From: SHZI01 sp963802215
Lineage (GTDB): Bacteria; Pseudomonadota; Gammaproteobacteria; Steroidobacterales; GCA-2729495
Length of the DNA stretch: 64,000 nucleotides
Direction of reading: 5' to 3'
NCBI GenBank assembly: GCA_963802215.1
Contig: CAWDHQ010000001.1
Span: 248,001-312,000 of the forward strand
Of this stretch, positions 52,910 through 60,365 are shown one piece after another (within the stretch, counting starts at the first letter, position 1; each line of letters starts with the position of its first letter). The translations under genes and the position numbers were made by a program. Under the pieces are notes generated by a model. It saw only the letters and a program-made list of their open reading frames with translations. It was not told the origin of the DNA and made no database searches.

Positions 52910-54012
52910 CCCGGCAGATCCTCCTGAACCCCGGGCCGGTCACCCTGACCGACCGGGTGCGCGCGGCCTTGACCCGTGGCGACTGGTGCCACCGGGAGAC
53001 GGAATTCGCCGGGCTGGTGCAGGACATCAACCGGCGCCTGGTGCAGGTGCATCCGGGGATGGCGGAGCGCTACCAGGCCGTCACCCTGGCGGGCTCCGGC
53101 ACGGGAGCCGTGGAGGCCATGCTCGCCACCTTTGCACCGGATGCCGGCACCACGCTGGTCGTCGCCAATGGCGTGTACGGAGAGCGCATCGCGCGCATGC
53201 TGGACGTCCACGACAAGCCCCGGCGGATGGCCCGCCACGCGTGGACCGCGCCGGTCGACGTGGCAGCGGTGGCCCGCCAACTGGAAGCGGACCCCGCGAT
53301 CACCCACCTTGCCCTGGTGCACCACGAGACGACGACCGGCCGCCTCAACGACCTGGCTGCCCTCGGCGCGCTCTGCCGCGAGCGGGGGATCACGCTGCTC
53401 CTCGACGCGGTGAGCAGCTTCGGGGCCGAACGCATCGACGCGGAGGCCTGGAACCTCGGCGCACTCGCGGGCACCGCCAACAAGTGCCTGCACGGCGTCG
53501 CCGGCCTGTCCTTCGTCCTTGCCCGGGAGGACCTCTGGTCCGGCCCGGCCTGCCGGGCGGGCGGCCTGTACCTGGACCTGCGCGGCTACCACGGCACCCA
53601 GCACCGGGACGGATTCTCGCCCTTCACCCTGCCGGTCCAGGTCGCGTTTGCCCTGCAGGAGGCCCTTGCCGAACACGCGGAGGAGGGTGGCAGCGAGGCA
53701 CGCCGCCGGAGCTACACCGCCCGGGCCGCGCGCATCGCCGGGACGCTAAGCGACGCCGGCGTCGCGACGCTGCTGCCCCCGGGTGACTACTCCGCGGTAC
53801 TCTGGTCCTGGCAGTTGCCGGAGGGAATGAGCTACGCCCGCCTCCACGATGGGCTGAAGGCCGACGGCTTCGTCATCTACGCGGGCCAGGGTGACCTGGG
53901 CGCGCAGATCTTCCGCATCGCCCACATGGGCGACATCCGGCCGGAGGACCTGGACCGGCTGTGCAGCGCGCTCGGCCGTCACCTGGACGGTAACCGGGGG
54001 AGCACGCGATGA
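52906..54012 (+). CDS. phnW: 2-Aminoethylphosphonate:pyruvate transaminase-like aminotransferase
   Basis: This 368-residue class V aminotransferase converts phosphonoacetaldehyde to 2-aminoethylphosphonate (AEP) when run in the biosynthetic direction. It has the characteristic start ILLNPGPVTLTDRVR, HRETEFAGLVQDI, GSGTGAVEAML, DAVSSFGAE and the PLP-binding Lys193 in GTANKCLHGVAGLSF. It starts at TTG 52906 within the overlap TTGA. In clusters with pepM and ppd the enzyme is biosynthetic, while PhnW in phosphonate breakdown pairs with PhnX, which is absent here. Confidence 0.93.
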   Translation: MTRQILLNPGPVTLTDRVRAALTRGDWCHRETEFAGLVQDINRRLVQVHPGMAERYQAVTLAGSGTGAVEAMLATFAPDAGTTLVVANGVYGERIARMLDVHDKPRRMARHAWTAPVDVAAVARQLEADPAITHLALVHHETTTGRLNDLAALGALCRERGITLLLDAVSSFGAERIDAEAWNLGALAGTANKCLHGVAGLSFVLAREDLWSGPACRAGGLYLDLRGYHGTQHRDGFSPFTLPVQVAFALQEALAEHAEEGGSEARRRSYTARAARIAGTLSDAGVATLLPPGDYSAVLWSWQLPEGMSYARLHDGLKADGFVIYAGQGDLGAQIFRIAHMGDIRPEDLDRLCSALGRHLDGNRGSTR

Positions 54013-54767
54013 GATCGGCCGTGATCCTGGCGGCGGGCCGGGGCACCCGGCTGGCGGGCCACGTGGGCGACTTTCCGAAGGGCTTCCTGCGGCTGGGGGA
54101 CATGCCCATCATCGAGGAGTCCATCGGCCGCCTCGTGCAGACGGGCATCCGGGACGTGCTGATCGTGACCGGGCATTGCGCCACCCACTACGAGGACCTG
54201 GCGGGCCGCAGTGCCGGGCTCGTCCGGACCGTGCACAACCCCCGGTTTGCGGAGTCGGGCAGCATGTACTCCCTGTACTGCGCCCGGGGCGCCGTCACCG
54301 GGCCGTTCCTGCTGCTGGAGTCGGACCTGGTGTACGAGCCCCGTGCGCTGACCTGCCTGCTGGAGCACACGGCGGCCGATGCCATCCTCCTGTCGGGCCC
54401 GACCGGGGCGGGGGACGAGGTGTACGTGGAGTGCCGGGACGGCAGCCTGGTGGATATGTCCAAGAACCGGGAGGCGCTGGGCCCCGGCGTGGCCGGCGAA
54501 CTGGTGGGCATCTCGAAGATCTCCGCCGCCCTGTATGCGCGGATGTGCGCCATTGCGGAGCGGGCCTTTGCCACGTCGCTCCGCTACGACTACGAAACCG
54601 ATTGCCTGGTCGCCGCCGGCCGCGAACAGCCCATCGCCTGCCCGGTCGTCCCTGACCTGGTCTGGGGCGAAATCGACGACCCCTCCCACCTGGCCCGTGC
54701 CCGGGACACCGTCTACCCGGAGGTCCGGCGGCGCACCGGGGCCGGGGCGGGGCGGGCTGCGTTATGA
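54009..54767 (+). CDS. Nucleotidyltransferase, PntC/LicC-like (CTP:phosphonate or phosphocholine type)
   Basis: This 252-residue nucleotidyltransferase has an intact nucleotide loop ILAAGRGTRLAGHVGDFPKGFLRLGD, a LicC-like NPRFAESGSMYSLYCARG and metal-binding ESDLVYEPRAL (Asp). It resembles CTP:phosphocholine cytidylyltransferases (LicC) and CTP:AEP cytidylyltransferases (PntC). With a mutase, decarboxylase and transaminase immediately upstream, the likely product is CMP-AEP. It is the second such domain in the operon. The start (54009) overlaps the transaminase stop and its stop overlaps the next start, both as ATGA. Confidence 0.88.
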   Translation: MRSAVILAAGRGTRLAGHVGDFPKGFLRLGDMPIIEESIGRLVQTGIRDVLIVTGHCATHYEDLAGRSAGLVRTVHNPRFAESGSMYSLYCARGAVTGPFLLLESDLVYEPRALTCLLEHTAADAILLSGPTGAGDEVYVECRDGSLVDMSKNREALGPGVAGELVGISKISAALYARMCAIAERAFATSLRYDYETDCLVAAGREQPIACPVVPDLVWGEIDDPSHLARARDTVYPEVRRRTGAGAGRAAL

Positions 54768-55045
54768 TGCGCGGCATGCACAGGCCACGACATCCCGCAC
54801 TCCTGCTGACCCTGTTCTGCAGCCTGGCCGGGCTGGCCCCCGATGCCCACGCCTACCTGGATCCCAGCACCGGCAGCATGATCCTCTCGGCCGTCGTCGG
54901 CCTCTTCGCCACGCTCGGGCTGGCGGTGAAGACCTACTGGTACAAGCTGAAGAACCTGGTCACGCGTCGACGCCCGGCGCCGCCGCCGAAGCCGGCCGGC
55001 GAAAGTCCCGGCCAGGCGCCGGACCAGGCCAGCCGGCCCTCCTAG
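54764..55045 (+). CDS. Small membrane protein with YLDPSTGSMI motif
   Basis: This 93-residue protein has a signal-peptide-like N-terminus followed by AHAYLDPSTGSMILSAVVGLFATLGLAVKTYWYKLKNL (quoted in parts: AYLDPSTGSMIL, AVKTYWYKLKNL), one transmembrane helix and a Pro/Gly-rich basic tail. The YLDPxTGS motif marks a known group of small membrane proteins found near glycan- or sulfatase-type genes; their function is not known to me. An alternative ATG at 54776 is four codons later. It overlaps the cytidylyltransferase gene and is followed after seven bases by the FkbM gene. Confidence 0.8.
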   Translation: MMRGMHRPRHPALLLTLFCSLAGLAPDAHAYLDPSTGSMILSAVVGLFATLGLAVKTYWYKLKNLVTRRRPAPPPKPAGESPGQAPDQASRPS

Positions 55046-55052
55046 GCCGCCC

Positions 55053-55781
55053 GTGACCCGCTTTCGGCAGTTCCGCAGGCAGCTCCGCGGCAGGCCCTTC
55101 TACCAGCGCGCCAAGCGCCTGGCCCGGCGCCTCGCCGGCCGTGAGCTCTGGCTGCGCGTCGAGATCCGCGAACCGGTGCAGCGGACCGCAGGCTGGCTGC
55201 TCTGTCACCGGCGCGTCCCCGAGGGCGCCCGGGTGTTCGGTCTTGGAGTCGGCAACAACATCGATTTCGAACTGGGCCTCATCCGGGACTATGCCGCCGT
55301 CGTGGACACCTTCGACCCCACGCCCTTCAGCAACGACTGGCTCAGGGCGCAGCAGTTGCCGGCCGGGTTTCGCCACCACCCGTGGGCGGTGGTGGCGGCC
55401 GACGGGCCCATCCAGCTGGAGCAGCGCAAGGCCAATCGCCCGGGGAGCGCGCCCATGCTGAGCGTCGTCGCGTCGCGCGCCGGAGCCGCCGGCGCCATGA
55501 CGGCCGAGGGCTACCGGCTCGCGAGCATCCTGCGCCGCCTGGACTGTCCCGTGCCGGACCTGCTGCGCATGGACATCGAGGGCGCGGAGTACGCCGTGCT
55601 GGATGACATGCTGGCCAGCGGTCTCCTGCCTGGCCAGCTGCTCGTGGAGTTCCATCACCGGTTTCCGGAGGTCGGCCTCGAGGCCACCCGCCGCGCCATC
55701 GCCGGGTTGCGGTCCGTCGGGTACCGTATAGCGGCGGTCAGTGACACCGGCCGCGAAGTCACGTTTCTCCGGGCCGCCTGA
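55053..55781 (+). CDS. FkbM-family methyltransferase
   Basis: This 242-residue protein contains the FkbM signature LRMDIEGAEYAVLDDML with the conserved Asp-Ile-Glu-Gly, plus FGLGVGNNIDFELGLI as a SAM-binding-type loop and LLVEFHHRFPE. FkbM enzymes O- or N-methylate sugars and small molecules. In this operon it could methylate AEP or the glycan acceptor; no sequence feature decides this. The GTG at 55053 is the start. The N-terminal 35 residues are strongly basic. Confidence 0.85.
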   Translation: MTRFRQFRRQLRGRPFYQRAKRLARRLAGRELWLRVEIREPVQRTAGWLLCHRRVPEGARVFGLGVGNNIDFELGLIRDYAAVVDTFDPTPFSNDWLRAQQLPAGFRHHPWAVVAADGPIQLEQRKANRPGSAPMLSVVASRAGAAGAMTAEGYRLASILRRLDCPVPDLLRMDIEGAEYAVLDDMLASGLLPGQLLVEFHHRFPEVGLEATRRAIAGLRSVGYRIAAVSDTGREVTFLRAA

Positions 55782-55790
55782 GGGCCGATC

Positions 55791-56945
55791 GTGTCCTGGT
55801 TCGGCGAGTGGCGGGCCTACCGCGCCTTCAGGCGCATCCCCCGTGCCGAACGGCGCATCGTGGTCCTGTCCGAAAGCCGCCAGGACTGGCATCACTTCGC
55901 GCCGGTCATCCGGCACCTGACGGACGTGCTCGGCGAGGCCATCCTGTACGTCAGCTCGGACCCGGAAGACCCGGGCCTGCACCAGGGCAACGCGCTCATC
56001 CGCAGCTTCTGCGTCGGCCAGGGCGTCTGGCGCATCGCGTTCTGCCAGTTCCTCGATGCGGACGTGCTGGTGACCCAGATCCTCGATTTCGGCAACCTGG
56101 AACTGAAGCGGTCCGTGCACCCGGTGCATGTCATCTACATGTTCCATTCGCTGATCAGCACGCACATGGCCGATCGCGCCAATTCCTTCGACAACTACGA
56201 CACCATCCTCTGCGCCGGGCCGCACCAGATGCGGGAGATCCGCCGGCGCGAGGAACTGCATTCCCTGCCGGCCAAGCAGCTGATCCCCCACGGCTACGGC
56301 CGGCTCGAGGAGTTGCTGGCCAACCGGCGGGCGCCGCCGCCCGTGGCCGGCGACGGCGACATCCACGTGCTCGTGGCGCCTTCCTGGGGCGAGCAGACCA
56401 TCCTGCCCCTGTGCGGCGGGCCGCTGGTCGCGACCTTGCTCGACGCGGGCTTCCGCGTGACCCTGCGGCCCCACTACCAGACGCGCTGGACGATGCCCGC
56501 GGTCATCGACGCCATCGCGGGCCGCCATGGTGGCAATCCGCGCTTCCGGCTCATCGAGCAGATGGGGGAGAGCGATTCACTCTACGATTCCCACGTGATG
56601 ATCACGGACTGGTCCGGGGCGGGGCAGGACTACGGCATGGGCCTGGAAAAGCCGGTGCTCTATATCGACGTGCCGCCAAAGGCGCGGAACGACACCTGGC
56701 CGGAACTGGGCATGGAACCCTTTGAGTCCTGGGTGCGCACCCGTCTCGGCGCGCTGCTCCCGCCCGACGCCATCGGCGAGGCGCCGGCCCGCATCCGCGA
56801 GCTGGTGGCCGACCCGGCCCGTTTCCGCGAGGGCGTGGCCGCCCTGCGCGCCGACTGGGTCTGCAACCTGGGGTCGAGCGGCCCTGCCGGCGCGGTTGCC
56901 ATAGCGCGCATCGCCGCCGAAGTCCGGGGGCGCCGGAACGTATGA
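55791..56945 (+). CDS. TagB/TagF-like phosphotransferase (CDP-glycerol glycerophosphotransferase family)
   Basis: This 384-residue protein resembles the teichoic-acid polymerase family that transfers glycerol-phosphate from CDP-glycerol: VIYMFHSLISTHMADRANSFDNYD, LCAGPHQMREI, VLVAPSWGEQTILPL, TLRPHYQTR and MITDWSGAGQDYGMGLEKPVLYID carry the conserved His, Ser/Thr and Asp positions. A GTG start lies nine bases after the FkbM stop. In this operon a CMP-linked phosphonate is the expected donor, so transfer of AEP-phosphonate to a glycan or lipid is a reasonable hypothesis. It overlaps the next gene by ATGA. Confidence 0.82.
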   Translation: MSWFGEWRAYRAFRRIPRAERRIVVLSESRQDWHHFAPVIRHLTDVLGEAILYVSSDPEDPGLHQGNALIRSFCVGQGVWRIAFCQFLDADVLVTQILDFGNLELKRSVHPVHVIYMFHSLISTHMADRANSFDNYDTILCAGPHQMREIRRREELHSLPAKQLIPHGYGRLEELLANRRAPPPVAGDGDIHVLVAPSWGEQTILPLCGGPLVATLLDAGFRVTLRPHYQTRWTMPAVIDAIAGRHGGNPRFRLIEQMGESDSLYDSHVMITDWSGAGQDYGMGLEKPVLYIDVPPKARNDTWPELGMEPFESWVRTRLGALLPPDAIGEAPARIRELVADPARFREGVAALRADWVCNLGSSGPAGAVAIARIAAEVRGRRNV

Positions 56946-58756
56946 GCCGCCGGGAGCTGTATCGGTGGGCGGGCTGGTTCGGCGCCGCCAATGCGGGGCT
57001 CTACCTTCTCGTCGCCCTGCGTTACCTGCCGGCCTGGTCCTGGCCGGCAGGTAACGACCTCGAGGGAGTGCTCGGGACGCTGTACGTCCCGCTCGCAATG
57101 GTCGGCCAGATGACGCTGCTGGCCATCGTGCTGCCGTTCCTGGTCCTCGGGCCCCTCATCGCGGTCTGGCCGGCGCGCCGGGTCGTGACGACCGTCGCTG
57201 TCCTGCTGGCCGCGACCGGCCTGGCACTGCTCGTCCTGGACTCCAGCGTGTTCGTGGAGCGGCGGTTCCATCTCAGCCTGTTCACGATGGCGCTTTTCGA
57301 GACCTCCACCTGGGTATTCACCGCCATCGTGTTCCTGGTCGCGCTCGCGTTCGAGACGATGCTGGCCGGGAGCCTCCACCGCTGGCTGGCTGCCCGGCCG
57401 CGCCCGGCCGGCGGCCGTCCGCTGGCGGCCGCCCTGGTGGCTTGCTGGATCGCCAGCCAGGGCCTGCACATCTGGGCGGACGCGGTGGGCTACAGCCCCG
57501 TGACGCGCTTCACCGCCCTGCTGCCGCTCTACTACCCGGTCCACGCCAAGCGCACCCTGGCAAAGCTCGGCTGGCTCGACCCGGAGCGGGTGCGACAGGC
57601 GCGCCTGCTTCGCCAGGGCGGGGCCGAAGGGACCGGCGACCTGCGCTACCCCCTCCGGCCGCTCCAGTGCCCGGCGCCCACGGCGGCGACGCCGAACGTC
57701 CTGTGGATACTCGTCGACGCGCTACGGCCCGACGCGATCGACCCGGTGGCCAGCCCCACCCTGGCGGCGTTCCGGGACACCGGGCAGTATTTCGCCGATC
57801 ACTGGAGCGGCGGCAATTCCTCACGCATGGGGCTGTTCTCCATGTTCTACGGATTGCCCAGCACCTACTGGCAGTCGTTCTACGACATCCAGCGGCCGCC
57901 CGTGCTCCTCGACCAGTTCCGGCGGCGGGGGTACGCCCTGATGACCTCGAGTGCCGTCGGTTACGGCAGTCCCACCCTGATCGACCGCACCGTGTTCGCC
58001 GGCGTCCCGGGCCTTAAGCCCGAGGCCGACGCGACCGGACTGGAAAAGAACCGTGCGGTGACCGCGGACTGGCTGCAGTGGCTCGGCTCCCGGCAGGAAC
58101 AGGCGGATGCAGCCGGGCCGTTCTTCGCCTTCCTCTACTACGACCCGCCCTTCACCGGGGAGGGTGCGGCCGACCCGCCGCCGGACGACCGCTATGTGTC
58201 GAACCCCAAGGCCCGCGGGCGCTGGCTCCAGTACCGGAGTGGTGTGCACATGGTGGACGGGGAGGTGGCCCGGGTACTCGACGCGCTGGATGCCGCCGGC
58301 CTGCGGGACAGTACGCTGGTGCTGATCACCAGCGACCACGGCTACGAGTTCGATGACCTCGGGCTCGGCTACTACGGTCACGCCAGCAACTTCGGGCCGT
58401 ACCAGCTCCGGTCGACCTTGCTGATGCACTGGCCCGGCAAGCCGGCGCGCCGGTTCGGGCACCGCACCGCGCACCAGGACTTGCCGGCGACTCTCCTGCA
58501 GGGCCTGTTTGGCTGCACCAGTCCGCCCGCTGACTACAGCCTGGGCCGCAACCTGTTCGACGGCGTGCCCTGGGACTGGATCATTGCGGGCAGCTATCAC
58601 GACCACGCCATCGTCGAGCCCGGGCGTGTCATGGTGACGGAACCCGGCGGCTTTGCGGAGGTGCTGGGGCCCGACTACCGCCCGCCCGCAGATGCCAGGC
58701 TGGACGCCGGACTGATCGAGGATGCCATGAACGAAATGCGACGTTTCTACCAATGA
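56942..58756 (+). CDS. YejM/PbgA-like membrane protein with alkaline-phosphatase-superfamily domain
   Basis: This 604-residue protein has about five N-terminal helices (DUF3413-like region), then a periplasmic sulfatase-fold domain with NVLWILVDALRPDAIDP, HWSGGNSSRMGLFSMFYGLPS (nucleophile-position Ser293/Ser294) and LITSDHGYEFDD. YejM (PbgA/LapC) senses lipopolysaccharide in enterics; relatives with the same fold (EptA, LtaS) move phospho-head-groups. In this operon it could sense, flip or transfer phosphonate-bearing lipid. A perfect 15-base inverted repeat lies in its first 115 bases. The start overlaps the TagB-like stop. Confidence 0.85.
   Translation: MSRRELYRWAGWFGAANAGLYLLVALRYLPAWSWPAGNDLEGVLGTLYVPLAMVGQMTLLAIVLPFLVLGPLIAVWPARRVVTTVAVLLAATGLALLVLDSSVFVERRFHLSLFTMALFETSTWVFTAIVFLVALAFETMLAGSLHRWLAARPRPAGGRPLAAALVACWIASQGLHIWADAVGYSPVTRFTALLPLYYPVHAKRTLAKLGWLDPERVRQARLLRQGGAEGTGDLRYPLRPLQCPAPTAATPNVLWILVDALRPDAIDPVASPTLAAFRDTGQYFADHWSGGNSSRMGLFSMFYGLPSTYWQSFYDIQRPPVLLDQFRRRGYALMTSSAVGYGSPTLIDRTVFAGVPGLKPEADATGLEKNRAVTADWLQWLGSRQEQADAAGPFFAFLYYDPPFTGEGAADPPPDDRYVSNPKARGRWLQYRSGVHMVDGEVARVLDALDAAGLRDSTLVLITSDHGYEFDDLGLGYYGHASNFGPYQLRSTLLMHWPGKPARRFGHRTAHQDLPATLLQGLFGCTSPPADYSLGRNLFDGVPWDWIIAGSYHDHAIVEPGRVMVTEPGGFAEVLGPDYRPPADARLDAGLIEDAMNEMRRFYQ
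57020..57056 (+). repeat. Perfect 15-base inverted repeat inside the YejM-like gene
   Basis: CGTTACCTGCCGGCC (57020-57034) and its exact complement (57042-57056) flank a 7-base loop. It encodes LRYLPAWSWPAGND in the first membrane region and could form a strong hairpin in the operon mRNA. Confidence 0.85.
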
Positions 58757-60267
58757 GGCTGCGAGCGATGCCGCTGCCGGTCTCCGCCATTGCTCTGGCT
58801 GTCGCCACGGCGCTGGCGCCCGCAACCGCGCTGCCCGCTGCCGTCGCCCTGGCCGGGGAGCGCCAGCAGGTGCTGATCAACCTCACCGGCGGGCTTCCCG
58901 GGCGATGGGACAGCTGCCGCGCGGTCTGCGTGCCGGGCGAGGACCCGCAGACCCTGCTCGGCCCAGCGGCGGGCAGTTCCCGGCTTGCCTGGGAGGTGCC
59001 CGGGGACGCGGCGGCAACCCGCCGCCTCGAGAACCTCGAATACGACCGGGACGTGCGCCAGGCCGGCGGCGGGAGCGCCCTGATCCTGACGTCGCTGGAG
59101 CCCTTCGGCGGGATCCACCTCGTGCATCGCTACCGGCTCGACCGCCAGGGCAGGACCCTGTCGGCGTCCATCCAGGTTCCGGCCGGCGCCCGCCTGGTGC
59201 TGGCCGGCGGCCCGGCACTCGCCGGCGAGCCGCTGCCCGGGCTCGGGAGCATGTACACCGACAGTCGCGCAGTGCTCGTCAACGCCGCGGGGCAGTTCAC
59301 CCTCGCGGGCGCTGATGCGCGTGCCGGCGACCGGGTGCTGCCGGCGGGGGAGTGGGCCGGAATTCGCGGCCGCTTCTGGGCCGTGCTCCTGCGGGCCGAC
59401 GCCCCCATGCGGTTGGCCGTCGCGGAACCGCAGGCGGAGGCGCCGGTCATCGCCCTGGGCCGGGACAGCGCCCGCCCGGGCAGCGTCGGGCTGGAGTTCT
59501 ACGGCGGGCCGGTGACGCGGCCGGAGCTCGCGGCCGCGGCTCCCGAACTGGGCGGGATGCTCTACGCGAGCCTCTGGGGCTGGCTGCGCGGCCTGGCTGG
59601 CGGCCTCCGGGTCATCCTGGAATTCTGGCAGGGCATCGTCGGGAACTGGGGGCTCGCGATCATGCTCCTGTCCCTCTCCGTCAAGGTGCTGATGTGGCCG
59701 CTCACGTGGCTCGCCGAACGCTGGCAGGCGGATGTCAATCGCGAGCAGAGCCTGCTCGCCCCCGAGCTCGCGGCCATCAAGCGCGAGTTCAAGGGTGAGG
59801 AAGCCCACAACCGGACCCTGGAGGTCTACCGCAGGCACGGCGTCAGCCAGTTCTACACGCTGAAGAGCCTGGCCGGATTCCTCGTGCAGATTCCGGTGTT
59901 CATCGCTGCCTTCGACATGCTGGGCGAGAACTTCTCGCTCGCCGGAGCGCCGTTCCTCTGGGTGCAGGACCTGTCCCTGCCCGACCGGGTGGCGGCCTTG
60001 CCTGGAGTGCTGCCGTTCTTCGGCGGCCACCTGAACCTGATGCCGGTGCTGATGACGGCGTTCACCATTCTCGCCGCGCGCCTGCAGGAAGACGCGAGCC
60101 TCGCGCCGGAGTTGCGGGCGGGGCAGCGACTCCGCCTCTACGGCATGGGCGCGCTGTTCTTCGTCCTGCTCTACACGTTCCCGGCGGGGATGGTGCTGTA
60201 CTGGACGACCAACAACCTGCTGCACCTGGGGAAGATACTGCTCGGGCGCGCCGTCAGGCGGGCCTGA
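58753..60267 (+). CDS. YidC/Oxa1-family insertase paralogue
   Basis: This 504-residue protein has a signal-like N-terminus, a periplasmic beta domain (about residues 38-265) and a C-terminal YidC core of five helices. The core shows WGLAIMLLSLSVKVLMWPLTWLAERWQADVNREQSLLAPE, with the Arg in the hydrophilic groove, and the loop helix LAAIKREFKGEEAHNRTLEVYRRHGVS; the next parts are QIPVFIAAFDML and a terminal FPAGMVLYWTTNNL (quoted in short pieces). The housekeeping yidC is normally next to rpmH-rnpA-dnaA, which are not here, so this is a second, cluster-dedicated copy. It overlaps the YejM-like gene by ATGA. Confidence 0.88.
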   Translation: MRLRAMPLPVSAIALAVATALAPATALPAAVALAGERQQVLINLTGGLPGRWDSCRAVCVPGEDPQTLLGPAAGSSRLAWEVPGDAAATRRLENLEYDRDVRQAGGGSALILTSLEPFGGIHLVHRYRLDRQGRTLSASIQVPAGARLVLAGGPALAGEPLPGLGSMYTDSRAVLVNAAGQFTLAGADARAGDRVLPAGEWAGIRGRFWAVLLRADAPMRLAVAEPQAEAPVIALGRDSARPGSVGLEFYGGPVTRPELAAAAPELGGMLYASLWGWLRGLAGGLRVILEFWQGIVGNWGLAIMLLSLSVKVLMWPLTWLAERWQADVNREQSLLAPELAAIKREFKGEEAHNRTLEVYRRHGVSQFYTLKSLAGFLVQIPVFIAAFDMLGENFSLAGAPFLWVQDLSLPDRVAALPGVLPFFGGHLNLMPVLMTAFTILAARLQEDASLAPELRAGQRLRLYGMGALFFVLLYTFPAGMVLYWTTNNLLHLGKILLGRAVRRA

Positions 60268-60365
60268 GGGAGTTGACTCGGGGCCATCGCAAGTCCCTGC
60301 GATTGAATCCGGTCAGTACGGGCGTCTAACCGGGAGCGGCGTCAGGTACGCCCCCTGGAAGGACG

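Noticed and set aside
49343..54012. Phosphonate breakdown rather than synthesis
   Set aside because: PEP mutase with EDKxxPKxNS plus phosphonopyruvate decarboxylase defines synthesis, and PhnX, PhnA and C-P lyase genes are absent.
54960..56528. A 522-codon minus-strand open frame opposite the FkbM and TagB-like genes
   Set aside because: Shadow frame; translation shows no domain and it crosses two real genes.
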